Shown here in pieces: positions 62,098-64,000 of a DNA stretch of 64,000 bases. The position numbers and the translations under genes are program-made. The notes below the pieces were generated by a model, which saw only the letters and a list, made by a program, of their open reading frames with translations, searched no databases and was not told the DNA's origin. The DNA is from Yamagishiella unicocca (Eukaryota; Chlorophyta; Chlorophyceae; Chlamydomonadales; Volvocaceae). The DNA lies in contig BDSL01000006.1 in NCBI GenBank assembly GCA_003116995.1, positions 1,550,001 through 1,614,000 on the forward strand, in the 5' to 3' direction. Position 1 is the stretch's first letter; each line of letters begins with the position of its first letter.

Positions 62098-64000
62098 TCA
62101 TGGTAGCCTGCGCCCGGCAATGCGACCGGGTGTCGTACATCCCGTTGCGCCGCGCCCGCCGGCCCGCGCCGCCGTCGCGGACGCTGCCATCAGGTCCCCT
62201 ACGCGCACCACCGCCGGCGCAACGGCGCATAACACCAGCCCCTCCTCACCATCGGCCTCGGCTACTGCCGCCGGGGCCCCCCATGGGCCGTAGCGCTGCA
62301 CCCCGCCGTTTCCGGGCTGGCTGACCGTGCGACGTGGGACCATCCCACCGCCGCCGCCACCACCGCCGCCGCCAATGCCGCCGCCGCCAGCAACAACACC
62401 GCCGCTGCCGCTTCGGCACGGTGCCGTACTGGTGGTCCCGCGGTCGCTCCTGGCGGCGGCCCAGGACAGCGAGCTGTGTCGTGCAGGTGTGCCGTTGACC
62501 GACTTGCGCAGGCGGGGGCTGCCGAGGGTGTGTGTGGCGGGAATGGTCGGCGTGCCGACCGCCGAACCCCTTAGGGCGGGTAGCAACCCATGGGTCGCCA
62601 GCGGCGAGTCTGCGCTGGGTTGCCCGTATCCCGGCTGGCGGCGCCACCAGGCGGGGCCGGCGGCGCTGTCACCCGCGCGACCGTTGGCGCCGACACGACC
62701 GACGTCATTGCCGCCGCCGCCGCGGGCGCCTATCGGGCTGCCTTCCGGCAGCCAAGCGGTGGCGCGTGGTCCGGTACATGGGTCTGCGCCGTTGCCGCCC
62801 GGAAGGTGCAGCAGCAGGTCGTCGCTGCTGCGTTGGAAGCGGCCGCGGCGTCCACCAGGAGCAGCAGTAGCGCAGCCGCTGCTCGCCGGCCGATCTGACC
62901 AGTCACACGCCCGAGTCATCGGGGTGGGCTGGAGGTGGGAAAACCCGTCGTAGCTGATCCGTAGGATGCGAGGTAGTGGTGGCGTCGCCCGTGTCGCTGC
63001 CACACCCCCGCTGCCACTGCTGCTGCTGCTGCTGTTGCTGTCGCCTGTGCGGCCATGTGACGGTAACACCGCAGTGCGGCCACTAGAGCCACCGTGAGCA
63101 GCGCTGGCTCGCTGGTGCTGTGGGTGATGCGGCCCTAGGTCCGCAGCGTTGGGATGGTGGCACAGCGGCTGGTCGGCCACACTCGCCGAGTCTAAGCCCG
63201 CAGACGACTCCCGTCTGCTCCTGTGGCTGCCGCTGCCGCTGCCCCTCCTGTGGCTGCCGCTGGCGGGCGTCTTTCCAAGGGGCCCTATGCCGTCGCAATC
63301 TGGAGAGCTGGCGATGTCGCGGCCTGGTGCCTGTGTGATCATCCAGGTGGACGGAGGCGGCGAGACGACCCCAGCCGCAGCCATTGCCGCCCCTGATGCG
63401 TCGACATCCACCTCCACACCCACCTCTACATCCGCCTTTGCCTGCGGTGTGGCTTCCGCAGCCAGTAACGGCAGCGGGGAGAAGCCGTCTGTGCTCCTGG
63501 GAATTGCGGACGAGCCGGCTGTGCTCCGGAGCAACACAAGGCAGCCGGCCTGCGTTGACGGGTCGCCGCCGCCGCCGCCGCCACCGCCACCGCTGCCGAC
63601 GCTGTGCACCCCTGCGAACCTAGCCACGTTGCTGACCTGGTTTCCGTCAACGCTGCTGCCCAGTGAAGCCATCGTCGACTTAAAGGCGGACCTGTCGACA
63701 CTCCGGCTCTCCCCGCTGATGAGGCCGAGGTCGCTTCCGCTGAAGAAGGCGGACTCCTGAGCCCCATCCGCCCCATCCTCGTCCTCACTTCCGCATGACC
63801 AACGGCCGTCCGCCGCTGCCGCTGCTGCTGCTGATGCCGCTGATGCCGCCCAAACCGCTGCCACAGCCGCTTCTTCCCTCGCCGCGCTTTCATGCCTCGG
63901 CGCCGCACGTGGGGCAAGGGCTCTCGCTGCGTTCGCGAGCCAGTCGCCGCTGTCACTGATGCGGTCGTACCAACCTTCATCGCCTCTTCGGCTGTCTCCA
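62098..64000 (-). CDS. Low-complexity hypothetical protein, 5' end outside window
   Basis: One minus-strand frame stays open from the right edge (64000) to a TGA at 62098, about 633 codons with no intron needed, so the start lies outside the window. Near the edge it reads GWYDRISDSGDWLANAARAL, the only part that looks structured. The rest is rich in Ser, Gly, Ala, Arg and Pro, with two poly-Gly runs (near 63570 and 62350) and a poly-Ser run. Such composition is common in volvocine regulatory proteins. I do not recognise a family. The C-terminal ~35 codons might instead be intron, since a GTAGGG donor-like site occurs near 62210. Confidence 0.5.
   Translation of the reverse strand, partial: GDSRRGDEGWYDRISDSGDWLANAARALAPRAAPRHESAAREEAAVAAVWAASAASAAAAAAADGRWSCGSEDEDGADGAQESAFFSGSDLGLISGESRSVDRSAFKSTMASLGSSVDGNQVSNVARFAGVHSVGSGGGGGGGGGDPSTQAGCLVLLRSTAGSSAIPRSTDGFSPLPLLAAEATPQAKADVEVGVEVDVDASGAAMAAAGVVSPPPSTWMITQAPGRDIASSPDCDGIGPLGKTPASGSHRRGSGSGSHRSRRESSAGLDSASVADQPLCHHPNAADLGPHHPQHQRASAAHGGSSGRTAVLPSHGRTGDSNSSSSSSGSGGVAATRATPPLPRILRISYDGFSHLQPTPMTRACDWSDRPASSGCATAAPGGRRGRFQRSSDDLLLHLPGGNGADPCTGPRATAWLPEGSPIGARGGGGNDVGRVGANGRAGDSAAGPAWWRRQPGYGQPSADSPLATHGLLPALRGSAVGTPTIPATHTLGSPRLRKSVNGTPARHSSLSWAAARSDRGTTSTAPCRSGSGGVVAGGGGIGGGGGGGGGGMVPRRTVSQPGNGGVQRYGPWGAPAAVAEADGEEGLVLCAVAPAVVRVGDLMAASATAARAGGRGATGCTTPGRIAGRRLP

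Noticed and set aside
62327..62953. Plus-strand proline-rich open frame opposite the right-edge gene
   Set aside because: It is the antisense of the poly-Gly/Ser minus-strand frame, so its Pro runs are a shadow.

Overview
This is nuclear DNA from a green alga, most likely a volvocine (Chlamydomonas/Volvox relative). The genes are intron-rich with short exons and mostly GT-AG junctions. UTRs carry the TGTAA-type polyadenylation signal typical of these algae. Protein inserts are rich in Ala, Gly, Gln and Ser, and the gene set is plant- and cilium-like: a STAYGREEN chlorophyll dechelatase, a TOM1-type membrane protein, a plant-type sphingoid-base hydroxylase and a CEP19 basal-body protein. The species cannot be fixed from the sequence alone.

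I rebuilt twelve multi-exon or single-exon protein genes by hand. Every internal junction was checked for splice sites and reading phase, and each model stays in frame from start to stop. In order: a coiled-coil protein (251-3492, -), a DUS1-like tRNA dihydrouridine synthase (5111-8203, -), an intronless sphinganine C4-hydroxylase (9506-10378, -), an organellar-type methionyl-tRNA synthetase (11954-18280, -), a histidine-phosphatase/PGAM-family protein (18629-20525, +), an AAMP/Sqt1-like WD40 protein (21881-26753, -), a TOM1/THH1-family membrane protein (27170-28792, +), CEP19 (30489-34933, +), a DCN1-like neddylation factor (38829-41328, -), an AIDA-like C2 protein (41850-45406, +), STAYGREEN (46427-49876, +) and CPSF100/CPSF2 (51779-60360, -). 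A further long open frame (62098-64000, -) runs off the right edge.

The most notable non-protein content is inside the AAMP-like gene. Its sixth intron holds four C/D-box snoRNA genes in host orientation, two each of two related types. An inverted repeat of about 80 bp, roughly 90% identical, brackets exon 6 within about 30 bases of both splice sites. Other notable points are a TOM1-family stop codon that looks like a GAA-to-TAA change inside a coding repeat, a STAYGREEN protein with a C-terminal extension of about 390 residues, a DCN1 intron placed directly after the ATG, and CPSF100 introns filled with many different short tandem repeats, including about 500 bp of a pentanucleotide.

The genes do not form one pathway. 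They are housekeeping genes for tRNA modification and charging, mRNA 3'-end processing, neddylation and ribosome biogenesis, mixed with chloroplast, lipid and ciliary genes. Three divergent pairs share short upstream regions: MetRS/PGAM, AAMP/TOM1 and DCN1/AIDA. No bacterial operons, CRISPR arrays, tRNA genes or complete transposons were recognised.
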